The translations under genes were made by a program, and so were the position numbers. A DNA stretch of 64,000 bases from VRUE01 sp044867645 (GTDB lineage: Bacteria; Actinomycetota; Thermoleophilia; Solirubrobacterales; 70-9), in contig JBIOVI010000006.1 of NCBI GenBank assembly GCA_044867645.1, forward strand, positions 1-64,000, in the 5' to 3' direction. The notes beneath the pieces were generated by a model. That model had not been told where the DNA came from and made no database searches. It worked only from the letters and a program-made list of their open reading frames with translations. Positions 16,753 to 24,510 of the stretch are shown here, one piece after another. Numbering within the stretch: the stretch's first letter is position 1; each line of letters begins with the position of its first letter.

Positions 16753-16794
16753 CGGTTTCAAGCGGTTTTCGCGAGATCGAGATCGGCTGGGATC
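16753..16794. repeat. Site F: right-flank fragment only
   Basis: CCGGTTTCAAGCGGTTTTCG followed by CGAGATCGAGATCGGCTGGG is the middle part of the right flank seen at D and E. The core and the TTGCCCCA boxes are missing. The 260 bases to the right, up to the thioesterase stop, contain no gene I can support. Confidence 0.65.
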
Positions 16795-17054
16795 GCGCAG
16801 GAGGCTGCCGCCCTCCTTGCCGCAGACGTAGTCCGGCCCCGTCACGTTCAGGTCGCCCAGGAAGATGAAGTTCGCTTCTTTACCCGCGACCCCGCAACGG
16901 CAGCGCGATCCCCGACCCGACGCGCGGCGCAGTCGTGCCAGCATCGGGAGGGGTCGCCCGCCACCGGGGCATCGATGCCGCCAGGAACTAGGTGAGGCTC
17001 GTGGCAGATCAACCCGAAGATCGCAGCGCTGACCGAAGCCAGACGCGAAATAGA

Positions 17055-17504
17055 TCAGCTCTCGGTGATCGGGCTCCTCGCAGGTGAGTCGGGATCCTCG
17101 ACGGTATAGGGCAGCAGGACCCGCCGCACGTAGTCGGGGATCGGGGCCTTCTCGCCGAGGCGCTCGGCTCGCACGAAAATATGGACGATGCGGCCCTCCG
17201 CGAGCATGTCCCCATCCCGCCGGACCCCGATCGCGGACACCATCGACGTGTTGCCGAGGCGCTCGACCTCGAGCGCGATCTCGAGCTCATCGTCAAAGCG
17301 CGCCGGGGCGTGGAAGCGCGCCCCGGTCTCGGCGACCACCAGGTCGAGACCCTCGGCTGTAAGCGCTTCGTAGGAGCCGAGGGTCTCGCGCCAAAGCTCG
17401 GTGAGGGCGACGTCGAAGTAGGTGAAGTAGTTGGCGTTGAAGACGTGGCCCTGGGCGTCGCACTCGTTGTAGCGAACCCGTAGGCGGTGCACGACCGGGG
17501 CCAT
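17055..17504 (-). CDS. Acyl-CoA thioesterase, 4HBT (hot-dog) family
   Basis: 149 residues from ATG 17504. The segment VRYNECDAQGHVFNANYFTYFDVALTELWRE holds the YbgC/4HBT signature, with the catalytic Asp in NECDAQGHV and the long hot-dog helix after it. Later strands FDDELEIALEVERLGNTSMV and LAEGRIVHIFV complete the fold. It should hydrolyse acyl-CoA or a related thioester in the cytosol; the chain type is unknown. It is transcribed divergently from the CGNR regulator, with only 72 bases between the two starts, so that regulator is the natural candidate to control it. Confidence 0.8.
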   Translation of the reverse strand: MAPVVHRLRVRYNECDAQGHVFNANYFTYFDVALTELWRETLGSYEALTAEGLDLVVAETGARFHAPARFDDELEIALEVERLGNTSMVSAIGVRRDGDMLAEGRIVHIFVRAERLGEKAPIPDYVRRVLLPYTVEDPDSPARSPITES

Positions 17505-17576
17505 CGCTAGGCCGCGTGCCCTAGGTAGAGGGAGGCGCTCGCCGCGGAGATCCCCGCTGGGCGTTGCTTTGCTTCC
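17505..17576. promoter_or_regulatory. Divergent promoter region between thioesterase and CGNR regulator
   Basis: 72 bases between two divergent starts must hold both promoters and any shared operator. I see no clear palindrome. Confidence 0.35.
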
Positions 17577-18188
17577 ATGACCGATGTAGATAATACGCTG
17601 GTCATGGCCGTGATGAAGCTTCCGTCGTGGTACCCGTTCGCCGGTGAGGGGAAGCCAGCACCGATGCCGTTGCTGTTGGTACAGGCGTTTTTGAACACCC
17701 GGTACCTCGAAGGCGGCTCGGACCTTTTGAGCGATCCCGAGACAGCGCGGCGATGGCTCGCTGACGCGCAGCTGCTCGCCCCCGCCGCGACAGTGACTCC
17801 GGGCGAGCTGGAGGTGGCCCGCAGCGTGCGTGAGAGCATCCGCGGCCTTCTCAGCGCCCGGCACGCAGGGGCGCATTGCGCCCTCGCGCTAGGGCCCCTG
17901 CGCGAGTTGGTCATTGCGCACAGCGCGTGCCTGACCGTGGATGAGCAGGGGAGGCTGGGGCTCGGCAACCCGCGCCACGACGATGTCGGCGATGGGATGT
18001 TCGACCTGCTTCTGATCGTTCGAGACGCCCAGGAGCACGGCAGTTGGGACCGCCTTAAGGCGTGCGGCAACCCGGAGTGCCAATGGGCCTTCTATGACCG
18101 CTCGCGCAACCGGCAGGGCCAGTGGTGCGAGATGGCGCTGTGTGGCAACCGCCTAAAGAACCGCGCCTTCCGCGCGCGCAGGCGCTAG
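17577..18188 (+). CDS. CGNR zinc-finger protein with ABATE domain (putative regulator)
   Basis: 203 residues from ATG 17577. The N-terminal 140 residues are the ligand-binding-like ABATE region (LVQAFLNTRYLEGGSDLLSD, ARSVRESIRGLLSARHAG). The C-terminus is a complete CGNR zinc finger: ACGNPECQWAFYDRSRNR then WCEMALCGNRLKNRAFRARR, with four Cys ligands and a basic DNA-contacting tail. Proteins of this family are usually one-component transcription factors. Divergence from the thioesterase suggests that gene and itself as targets. It is the only + strand gene in this segment. Confidence 0.85.
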   Translation: MTDVDNTLVMAVMKLPSWYPFAGEGKPAPMPLLLVQAFLNTRYLEGGSDLLSDPETARRWLADAQLLAPAATVTPGELEVARSVRESIRGLLSARHAGAHCALALGPLRELVIAHSACLTVDEQGRLGLGNPRHDDVGDGMFDLLLIVRDAQEHGSWDRLKACGNPECQWAFYDRSRNRQGQWCEMALCGNRLKNRAFRARRR

Positions 18189-18590
18189 GGCTGCGTGAAC
18201 GGCGGCGAATCGAAAGCGGCCAGAACGTCCAGCGCTTCGGCTGGGAGCCGGGGCTCGCTCGCCATTTTCTCGGCGACCCAATGGGTCCGAGGCCCACGCC
18301 CGAAACCGCCTTACGGATACCCGTGCGGGCGGCGCCGGACTCGGGACAGACCACAGGGGCCTCCGTCGCGCTACCCTGATCGTCGAGGTCGGCCGAGGGG
18401 CGGGGAGCACGGAGCCGGTGGGGGAAGCCTTGCGACCGTCGGGTTCCTACACGGACAGTCCACTTATGAGCCTTGGCCGTGGAATCGGCTGGGCTATGCA
18501 GAGCGCTTTCTAGAGCGGTTTTTGCGAGATTGAGATCGGCTGGGATCGGCTGGAGTCTGTGGGGCTTCTTTGCCCCATTTCTTGCCCCAG
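18189..18590. repeat. Intergenic stretch ending in Site G: class II core and TTGCCCCA pair (18396-18590)
   Basis: Up to about 18395 nothing is recognised. From 18396 the sequence parallels site H: GGGGCGGGGAGCACGG, then GCGACCGTCGGGTTCC, ACACGGACAGTCCAC, TTATGAGCC. The right flank follows (AGAGCGGTTTTTGCGAGAT, GAGATCGGCTGGGATCGGC), with boxes TTGCCCCA twice, 12 apart, at 18570-18590. Like D and H it carries extra bases between CTTCGGG and TTATGAG. The HNH-like gene stops 90 bases to the right. Confidence 0.7.
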
Positions 18591-18679
18591 CAGAACCAGG
18601 CAGCGGATGACTGTCTGGATGCTGCGCTCCGTTGCGCCGCTGCTTCTCGCGCAAAGCGGCACCCAGCGCCGAACCCGGA

Positions 18680-19099
18680 CTAGGACACGTAGGCCTTGCG
18701 CACCATGGCGGCCGTCCATCGGTTCGTGCCGTGGGCCGGGAGGACATCCTTGCGGTTCAGGGTCTCGGCGATCTCGGCGAGGGACTTGCCTTTCGCGAGC
18801 AGCGTCCGGATCTGCGTCCGCCATCCGTAGTCCCGGTTGTTGCACCAGGTGTGGGACAGTCGAACGTTCTCGGGGACGAGCTTCCCGCCGGCCGACTTAA
18901 GGATCGGGTAGTGGTCGCGCGAGGGCGTCCACTTGTTGCCCGGCGTCCCGACCGGATCGAACTCGCCGCGCCCCTTGTGGTGGTAGCACTGCGGCATCTC
19001 GCACTTCAGGGCGAGGAGCTGACCGCGCTCGGCCATTTGCACGAGGACATTCTTCACGCCGAGCTTGCGGAGTTGGTCCGCGACCGATTTATCCGCCAC
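18680..19099 (-). CDS. HNH-like zinc protein with HTH tail
   Basis: About 140 residues. GTG 19099 preferred (AGGA seven bases upstream) over TTG 19117. The pattern C-x4-C in KCEMPQCYHHKG, SRDHYPILKSAGGKL, then ENVRLSHTWCNNRDYG resembles an HNH endonuclease: a zinc knuckle, an Asp-His pair and a terminal His/Asn strand. The last 35 residues (LAEIAETLNRKDVLPAHG, WTAAMVRKAYV) look like the recombinase-associated helix-turn-helix that recognises DNA. It is probably a DNA-cleaving or DNA-binding protein of mobile origin. It is the only gene between sites G and H. Confidence 0.6.
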   Translation of the reverse strand: MADKSVADQLRKLGVKNVLVQMAERGQLLALKCEMPQCYHHKGRGEFDPVGTPGNKWTPSRDHYPILKSAGGKLVPENVRLSHTWCNNRDYGWRTQIRTLLAKGKSLAEIAETLNRKDVLPAHGTNRWTAAMVRKAYVS

Positions 19100-19305
19100 G
19101 CGCTGATCCTGCCACAAGAACCCGAGCCGCCCCAGCGCGCATCCGCGATGGTTTCTAGCGACGCGTCAGCCGCTTCTCCTTCATGCAACCCAGTAGAGGG
19201 AAGCTCCGGCGCGGCTGCTGCTCTCGCGTGAAAGCGGAAGCGAAACCAGCTCCCAGCGCCACGGAAGAACCGCGCCGGCCGAGACGAGCCAGCGTCTTTC
19301 GCGGT

Positions 19306-19460
19306 ACCCTGATTTGCAGGGTTGCGGGAGGAGCGGGGAGCACGGATTCGGAAGGGAGCCCACGCGACCTTCGGGTTTCCACAAGGACGGTCCGATTATG
19401 AGTCTGAGCCGCGAGATCGGCTGGACTACGTGGGGCACCTAGCCCCATTTCTTGCCCCAT
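19306..19460. repeat. Site H: hairpin, class II core, shortened right flank
   Basis: The hairpin ACCCTG/CAGGGT (19306-19322) is followed by GAGCGGGGAGCACGGATTCG, CGCGACCTTCGGGTTTCC, ACAAGGACGGTCCGA, TTATGAGTCTGAG and GAGATCGGCTGGACTACGTG. The middle of the right flank is deleted. Box pair at 19441-19460 (AGCCCCATTTCTTGCCCCAT). The following 300 bases, up to the sigma factor stop, hold only a doubtful 49-codon frame. Confidence 0.7.
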
Positions 19461-19505
19461 GCGGGTTCACCGGCCAGACTCATCGACCCCGTCATAATCG
19501 CGGGC

Positions 19506-19655
19506 ATGAAGAAGGTCGTTGTCTGCGATCACCTGCGCCGCCGGGGCAACCGAGCAACGGAGATGCGGGCCTTGCTGCTCCGTCACGCACGCCCCCATGG
19601 AGGCAACGCTGCCGAGCGGGTGAAGCAGGGGCGGCCAAACAACCGCAGCGCGTAG
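19506..19655 (+). CDS. Possible 49-aa basic protein
   Basis: ATG 19506 opens MKKVVVCDHLRRRGNRATEM and ends with RVKQGRPNNRSA. The frame is short, arginine-rich and has only a weak ribosome site (GCGGGC). It could be real but has no neighbour that argues for it. Confidence 0.25.
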   Translation: MKKVVVCDHLRRRGNRATEMRALLLRHARPHGGNAAERVKQGRPNNRSA

Positions 19656-19776
19656 CTGCGTCTAGGGGGAAGCTGCCACAACGGAAACATCGTCGTGGGC
19701 GATCGCTCCGCGCTTCTGGGCGCGCGCCGTCACCAGCGCCGGCTTGCGGCTCGCGGGCGCAACGTCGAGCACGAAC

Positions 19777-21126
19777 TCAATCCCCAGTCCAGGTGTTGTC
19801 ACCGACTCGCGCCATTATGGAACCGTCGCGGTAGGGGAGTCCGATCATAAACTGCGACCGCTCCGGGTTGGTCTGCGCCATACGCGCACCCTCGCCCTTC
19901 GCGGCTTGCCAGCCCAAGCGATGTGCTCGCGGAAACGATCCACACCATCGTTCAAAGGTTTGAGGCGACCGAACAGATCCGGCATGTTCATCTCGGAATC
20001 CTCGGTGATCGGATCCACCTTCCAAGCCTCGTGGGCCTCGCGCCCAGCAGTCGACCGGGCAATCGACACCAACTCCTGGTACTCCTGCGCAAGCCAACCG
20101 GGCCCATCGGCAACCAGCAAGTTCTCGCAGGTCGCCGATCGCGATGCAGCTGGCGATCACGGAGGCAACGGTGCCGGGCCGAGCTGCGGCGAGTGGGGTC
20201 GGGTCGACCGTGCGGTAGTAGGTCGTCGCCGCGTGCTGCTTGATCTGGGCGCCACTGTCGAGAACGTGCTGTTTCAGGGATGAGAATCCATCCGCTGACT
20301 TCTGTGCCAGCCGCTCCAAGACCCCCGGACTGACGCCTTCGGCGACCGGGGCCGGGAGCATCGCACCGGCCTTCTCGCGCCAGGCGATCAGCCTCTCGCT
20401 AAACAGCTCGCAGCGCTCGCAATGGGAAAGGTGCTCGCGCGCCTGCGCGGACTCGTCCGGCGTCGAGACGCCGCAGACGAAGCGCACGACCATTGGCTCG
20501 CCACGAAGGCAGCCACCGCCGGCGAGTCGGGCCAAGATCGTCCGTGCCTGATCCATGATCGCTAGGAGCTCGCGCTTGACGGTGCGTTCCGACAGACCGA
20601 GGCGGTCGGCGATCTGCGGACGTTTGTAGCCGGCGCCGTAGAGGGCGAGCACGTCCCGCCTACGATCCGACAGCGAGGAGGAAACCTCGTCGACCAGCAT
20701 CGTCAGGTCGGCGTCGTCTTCGAGGGCAATCAACTCCTCGGCGGGCCCCGGCTCGTCGGCGGCGAACGTCGCGATCTCATCCTGGACGGGATCGACCGCG
20801 AGCTCGCGTCGGTGGCGATCTGCTTCGCGGTTCAGGTAGCGAAAGGCCGCGGTGCGAATCCAGGCGTAGACCTTGCCCGGCGCGGAAACGTCTTCCGCTT
20901 CATCCAGGAAGGCCTTGCAGGCGTACTGCACCGCCTCCTCGATCTGTTCCGCAGAGCACTCGGGGAAGCGGGTGGATAGCTGCGTTCGGAGCTTCCCCCC
21001 GCGCTCACCACGGACGAAGCTATCGAGCAGGAAATCGGTGCCGTTCGTGGGGGACGTGGTCGGAGAATCAGGGCCCATCACCTCTACAGGGCGAGAAGGG
21101 GCGAAAGTGGTCCCCCCCTTATTCAT
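19777..21126 (-). CDS. ECF-type sigma factor with zinc-finger extension; 3' part frame-scrambled
   Basis: 449 residues from ATG 21126. Residues 25-200 are sigma region 2 and region 4 (AVQYACKAFLDEAEDV, VYAWIRTAAFRYLNRE, LSDRRRDVLALYGAGYK, IADRLGLSERTVKREL). An anti-sigma-like zinc motif follows (HLSHCERCELFSERL), then a short hydrophobic segment VASVIASCIAIG, a layout also seen at 63047. Below about 20130 the annotated frame turns Cys/Arg-rich, while the -strand frame 19845-20120 reads well (DGPGWLAQEYQELVSIARS, HEAWKVDPITEDSEMNMPD). Near 19880 good sequence returns to the first frame (MAQTNPERSQFMIGL). Two compensating indels are likely. A membrane-tethered, self-regulated sigma factor is the best reading. 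Confidence 0.7.
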   Translation of the reverse strand: MNKGGTTFAPSRPVEVMGPDSPTTSPTNGTDFLLDSFVRGERGGKLRTQLSTRFPECSAEQIEEAVQYACKAFLDEAEDVSAPGKVYAWIRTAAFRYLNREADRHRRELAVDPVQDEIATFAADEPGPAEELIALEDDADLTMLVDEVSSSLSDRRRDVLALYGAGYKRPQIADRLGLSERTVKRELLAIMDQARTILARLAGGGCLRGEPMVVRFVCGVSTPDESAQAREHLSHCERCELFSERLIAWREKAGAMLPAPVAEGVSPGVLERLAQKSADGFSSLKQHVLDSGAQIKQHAATTYYRTVDPTPLAAARPGTVASVIASCIAIGDLRELAGCRWARLACAGVPGVGVDCPVDCWARGPRGLEGGSDHRGFRDEHAGSVRSPQTFERWCGSFPRAHRLGWQAAKGEGARMAQTNPERSQFMIGLPYRDGSIMARVGDNTWTGD

Positions 21127-21321
21127 TGCCGCTGCCGAAATCGCTCACTGCCGCCTCCGACACACTTCCGCGAGCCGCCACCTCAGCGACTCCGTGCAAC
21201 TGGAGCTATTACCCACTTTTAAGGACGGCTAATCCGGCGTTCTTTAAACAGAGCCGAGTCGTTTTCTCGTCCCCGGCAGGGAAACAGGGCGGACCAATTG
21301 CCCGAGAGCGGCAAACGGCAC

Positions 21322-22101
21322 TTAGCCTGAAAGATCACGCTGGGCAAAGAGCCAAGCACCCAGCGCTGCGAAAACCACGGCGGCGACGACGACACCACAG
21401 AAGGCGAGCGGATCGATGCCGTCTTCGACCGCGTTTCCGTAGTACTTGAAGACCGAGATGTAACGCAGGCCGGAGAGGTCGGAGTCGAGCCTGCCGATCA
21501 GGTCGATCACGTACATCGAGACCAGGACTCCCGCCACTGATCCGGTGACGACGCTGGTGCGCAAAGACCAGCCGGTGGCGACGACGCCGAGGCCGGCGAA
21601 CAGCAGCGCCAGCGGCCAAACATTTGCGAAGCCAGCAACCGCGGAGCCAAACGAGAGACCGGCACCGGATAGCGCGCTGCCGAGCCCGGTGAAGGCAACC
21701 GTGACCGTCAACACCAGGACCAGCTCTACCGCCGTCGCCGCGAAGCTCGCCGCCGCGAGGCTTCTGCGCGAGACCGGCGCTGAGAGCAGGACGTCGAGGC
21801 GACCGCTTTCGGCTGCGCCCGAGAGGCCGCTCGCGACCGCCCGCACCGCCAGGTAGCCAAGGGCGAGCGGCACGATCAGGCTCAGCATCTCAGCCTGCAG
21901 GTACTGCTCGACGTTTGCCAGTTCGCTGATTCCGAACGCTTCCTTCAGCGCCGGGGGATACCCCTTGGTCGCCTTCGAGAGCGCGTCTTCGATCGAGGGG
22001 AAGATCGAGACGATGAAGGCAGACCACAGGCCGAGGGGAAGCCCCCAGGCCAGGACGGAGCGACGCCGGTCGTGCAGGTGGGTCGCGACCAGATGCCTCA
22101 T
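21322..22101 (-). CDS. ABC-2 type exporter permease
   Basis: 259 residues with six hydrophobic segments (for example LSLIVPLALGYLAVRAVASG, AATAVELVLVLTVTVAFTGL, VWPLALLFAGLGVVATGW). Cytosolic loop LSGAAESGRLDVLLSAPVSRRSLAAA is the ABC-2/NatB-like loop with its LLxxPVSR motif. ATG 22101 overlaps the stop of the ATPase gene (ATGA), so the two are translationally coupled and must form one exporter. Substrate unknown; two-gene exporters of this type often give resistance to drugs or peptides. Confidence 0.85.
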   Translation of the reverse strand: MRHLVATHLHDRRRSVLAWGLPLGLWSAFIVSIFPSIEDALSKATKGYPPALKEAFGISELANVEQYLQAEMLSLIVPLALGYLAVRAVASGLSGAAESGRLDVLLSAPVSRRSLAAASFAATAVELVLVLTVTVAFTGLGSALSGAGLSFGSAVAGFANVWPLALLFAGLGVVATGWSLRTSVVTGSVAGVLVSMYVIDLIGRLDSDLSGLRYISVFKYYGNAVEDGIDPLAFCGVVVAAVVFAALGAWLFAQRDLSG

Positions 22102-22991
22102 CCTGCGCCATCCTCCTCGTAGTAGGTGAGGAAGACCTCCTCGAGCGTTGGGTGGGCGATCTCGACGTCGGTGACGTGGTGGCCGGCGATCGCCTTGATC
22201 GCCTGGTCGGGATCCCCGCCGATGAGAAAGGAGGCGCGACGGCCCTCGACCTTCAGCTCGCTGACCCCCGGAAGCGCCTCCAGCTCTCCAAGACCAGCTG
22301 GCGCGGCCAACTCCAGCCTCACTCGGCGCTTGGCCTTGCCGAGCAGGTCGGCGATCCGCTCCACGGCGATCAGGCGCCCGGCGCGCACGATGCCAACTCG
22401 GTCGCAGACCCGCTCCACCTCATCGAGCTCATGCGAAGAGATGAATACCGCGCAGCCGCGGTCGCGCTCCTCGCCCACCAGCGTTAGGAACTCCTCCTGC
22501 ATCAGGGGGTCGAGCCCGCTGGTCGGCTCGTCGAGGATCAGTAGCTCGGGTTCGTGGAAGGTCGCCAGGATCAGGCCGACCTTCTGGCGGTTTCCGCGCG
22601 AGAGCTCGCCCAAAGGACGATCGAGGTTGGCTCGAAAGCGCTTCGCCAGCGCCTCCGCTCTGCCGATGCCCTCCATCCCGCGAAGTCGCGCCAACAGCAA
22701 GAGCGCTTCGCGGCCGCTGGCCCCTTTCCCGTAACCGAAATCACCCGGCAGATTGCCGAGCCGCGCCCGGATCGCAACGCTCTCGCGCCGGCTGTCGAGT
22801 CCGAAGATGCGAGCGCTGCCGGAGGTCGGATGGAGGAGGTCAAGCAGGGTGCGGATCGTCGTCGTCTTGCCGGCGCCGTTGGGGCCGAGAAACCCGAAGA
22901 CCTCCCCAGCCTCAACCGTGATCGTCACGTCCTCGATGCCCCGCGCGCTCCCATAGGACTTGGTCAGCCGCTCGGTCTCAATCACTGACAC
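22098..22991 (-). CDS. ABC transporter ATP-binding protein
   Basis: 297 residues from GTG 22991. Walker A is FLGPNGAGKTTT. The Q-loop region is followed by the signature ELSRGNRQKVG, a common LSGGQ variant of drug-exporter ATPases. Walker B is LLILDEPTSGLDPL, and the switch His is in FISSHELDEVERV. The C-terminal 80 residues form the DrrA-like extension (GRRASFLIGGDPDQAIKAI, IAHPTLEEVFLTYYEE). It supplies energy to the permease at 21322-22101, with which it overlaps by four bases. Divergent from the alcohol dehydrogenase gene 48 bases away. Confidence 0.9.
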   Translation of the reverse strand: MSVIETERLTKSYGSARGIEDVTITVEAGEVFGFLGPNGAGKTTTIRTLLDLLHPTSGSARIFGLDSRRESVAIRARLGNLPGDFGYGKGASGREALLLLARLRGMEGIGRAEALAKRFRANLDRPLGELSRGNRQKVGLILATFHEPELLILDEPTSGLDPLMQEEFLTLVGEERDRGCAVFISSHELDEVERVCDRVGIVRAGRLIAVERIADLLGKAKRRVRLELAAPAGLGELEALPGVSELKVEGRRASFLIGGDPDQAIKAIAGHHVTDVEIAHPTLEEVFLTYYEEDGAG

Positions 22992-23039
22992 AGGCGCATA
23001 CTCGCAGGGCTAAGCTGAACGAACGAGAGAGAGGAACAG

Positions 23040-24080
23040 ATGAAGGCTTACCAGCTCACGGCCTGGCAGACGCCACCGCAGTTGCGCGAGGTGGAGGTTC
23101 CCGAACCCGGCCCTGGAGAGGTGCTTCTCAAAGTGGGTGGCGCCGGAGCCTGTCACTCGGACCTTCACCTGATGGAATGGCCGGAGGGCCTGATGAACTT
23201 CGACCTGCCGTTCACCCTCGGCCACGAGAACGCCGGCTGGGTGGAGGCGCTCGGGGCTGGCGTCGAGGGCTTGGAGGTAGGCGAGGCGGTTGCCGTCTAC
23301 GGCCCTTGGGGTTGCGGTCGTTGTCGCGCCTGTCGCCGCTCGGCGGAGAATTACTGCGAGCGTCAGGAGGAGATCGGCGCCTTCGGCGGCGGCCTCGGCC
23401 TCGACGGCGGCATGGCCGAGTACATGCTCGTGCCGCACCCCCGTCTGCTGCTGCGGCTCGGCGATCTCGATCCTCGCGATGCCGCGCCGCTCTCCGACGC
23501 CGCGCTGACGCCCTACCACGCCGTGAAGCGATCCTTGGACCTCCTCGTGCCGGGGTCGACGGCGGTGGTGATCGGTGTCGGCGGTCTCGGCCACATGGCG
23601 GTGCAGATCCTGCGTGCCCTCAGCCCGGCGCGGGTGATCGCCGTGGACACCTCGGACGAGAAGCTGCGGTTGGCACGCGAGGTGGGCGCCGAGGAGGCCG
23701 TGATGGCAGGCGAGAAGGCGGCCGGGGCGATCAATGAAGCGACGGCGGGGCGCGGCGCCGAGCTTGTGATCGACATGGTCGGCAGCGACGACACGCTCGC
23801 CCTCTCTGCGCAGATCGTCCACTTCGAGAGTCACCTCACGGTTGTCGGGCTAGCCGGAGGAACCTTCCAGTTCGGCTTCGGCGCCCTGCCCTTCGAGTGC
23901 CAGCTAACGATCCCCTACTGGGGCAGCGCGGTCGAGCTGATGGAGGTTCTCGATCTGGCTCGGGCGGGCAAGATCCGTTCCCACGTCGAGCGCTTCACTC
24001 TGGACCGAGTGGAGGACGCCTACGAGAGGATGCGCAACGGCGACCTCGACGGTCGCGCGGTGATCTGCCCGCACGGCTGA
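23040..24080 (+). CDS. Zinc-dependent alcohol dehydrogenase, AdhP-like
   Basis: 346 residues, the size of bacterial tetrameric NAD alcohol dehydrogenases. The catalytic zinc ligands are Cys38 (ACHSDLH) and His62-Glu63 (LGHENAGW). The structural zinc Cys are 92, 95, 98 and 106 (CGRCRACRRSAENYC). The Rossmann loop is VVIGVGGLGHMAVQIL. The proton-relay start HSDLH and the LEVGEAVAVYGPWGCG segment match NAD-linked dehydrogenases of aromatic or branched alcohols as well as ethanol, so the substrate is left open. ATG 23040 is preceded by AGAGAGGAAC. It stands between the ABC exporter and a group of metal transporters. Confidence 0.85.
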   Translation: MKAYQLTAWQTPPQLREVEVPEPGPGEVLLKVGGAGACHSDLHLMEWPEGLMNFDLPFTLGHENAGWVEALGAGVEGLEVGEAVAVYGPWGCGRCRACRRSAENYCERQEEIGAFGGGLGLDGGMAEYMLVPHPRLLLRLGDLDPRDAAPLSDAALTPYHAVKRSLDLLVPGSTAVVIGVGGLGHMAVQILRALSPARVIAVDTSDEKLRLAREVGAEEAVMAGEKAAGAINEATAGRGAELVIDMVGSDDTLALSAQIVHFESHLTVVGLAGGTFQFGFGALPFECQLTIPYWGSAVELMEVLDLARAGKIRSHVERFTLDRVEDAYERMRNGDLDGRAVICPHG

Positions 24081-24087
24081 GCGTAGA

Positions 24088-24489
24088 TCAGATTCTCCCC
24101 CGCCCTCGCTGAAGCCTGTTCACCACAGCGGGGCCCGTAGCGAGCCAGGCCAAAACGAAGGGCCAAGCCCGACCTTCGGCGAGGTTGTATTCACCCGCCA
24201 GCTCTCGCCAAGACTTATTTGCCACCAACCGTCCGAAGGTGAACTCGAAGGCAACGGTGAGGGTCAGCCAAGCGCCGCCGATCCGCAACGCTTCGGCGCT
24301 GCCCGAGATCGGCCAACGGCGATGGAGGCGCCAAAAGTAAGCGGCGAAGGCAACGACGGCACTAAGCGCTGACAGTTGGTTGGCGCTGCGCTCGTCAATC
24401 CGCTTCCCGTAAGTGGCCTCGCGGAGGATGCCGTTGGCGACCCCGATCGTCGCCGCTCCAATCCACGCGATCATCCATCGCCGCCTCAC
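24088..24489 (-). CDS. Four-helix membrane protein, about 133 aa
   Basis: GTG 24489 (VRRRWMIAWIGAATIGVANG) is preferred to TTG 24510. Four hydrophobic stretches (IAWIGAATIGVANGILREAT, LSALSAVVAFAAYFW, IGGAWLTLTVAFEFTFG, AWPFVLAWLATGPAVVN) are separated by short charged loops with the pattern KSWRELAGEYNLAEGR. I recall this layout in uncharacterised small membrane proteins found across bacteria, but know no function. It is divergent from the Nramp-like transporter at 24511 with almost no gap, and its 3' end converges with the dehydrogenase. Confidence 0.65.
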   Translation of the reverse strand: MRRRWMIAWIGAATIGVANGILREATYGKRIDERSANQLSALSAVVAFAAYFWRLHRRWPISGSAEALRIGGAWLTLTVAFEFTFGRLVANKSWRELAGEYNLAEGRAWPFVLAWLATGPAVVNRLQRGRGRI

Positions 24490-24510
24490 AGCGCGAGAGT
24501 ATGGCTTCAA

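Noticed and set aside
18680..19099. Group II intron or homing endonuclease for the HNH-like gene
   Set aside because: No intron RNA features or interrupted host gene around it; the zinc and HTH parts fit a mobile DNA-binding protein better.
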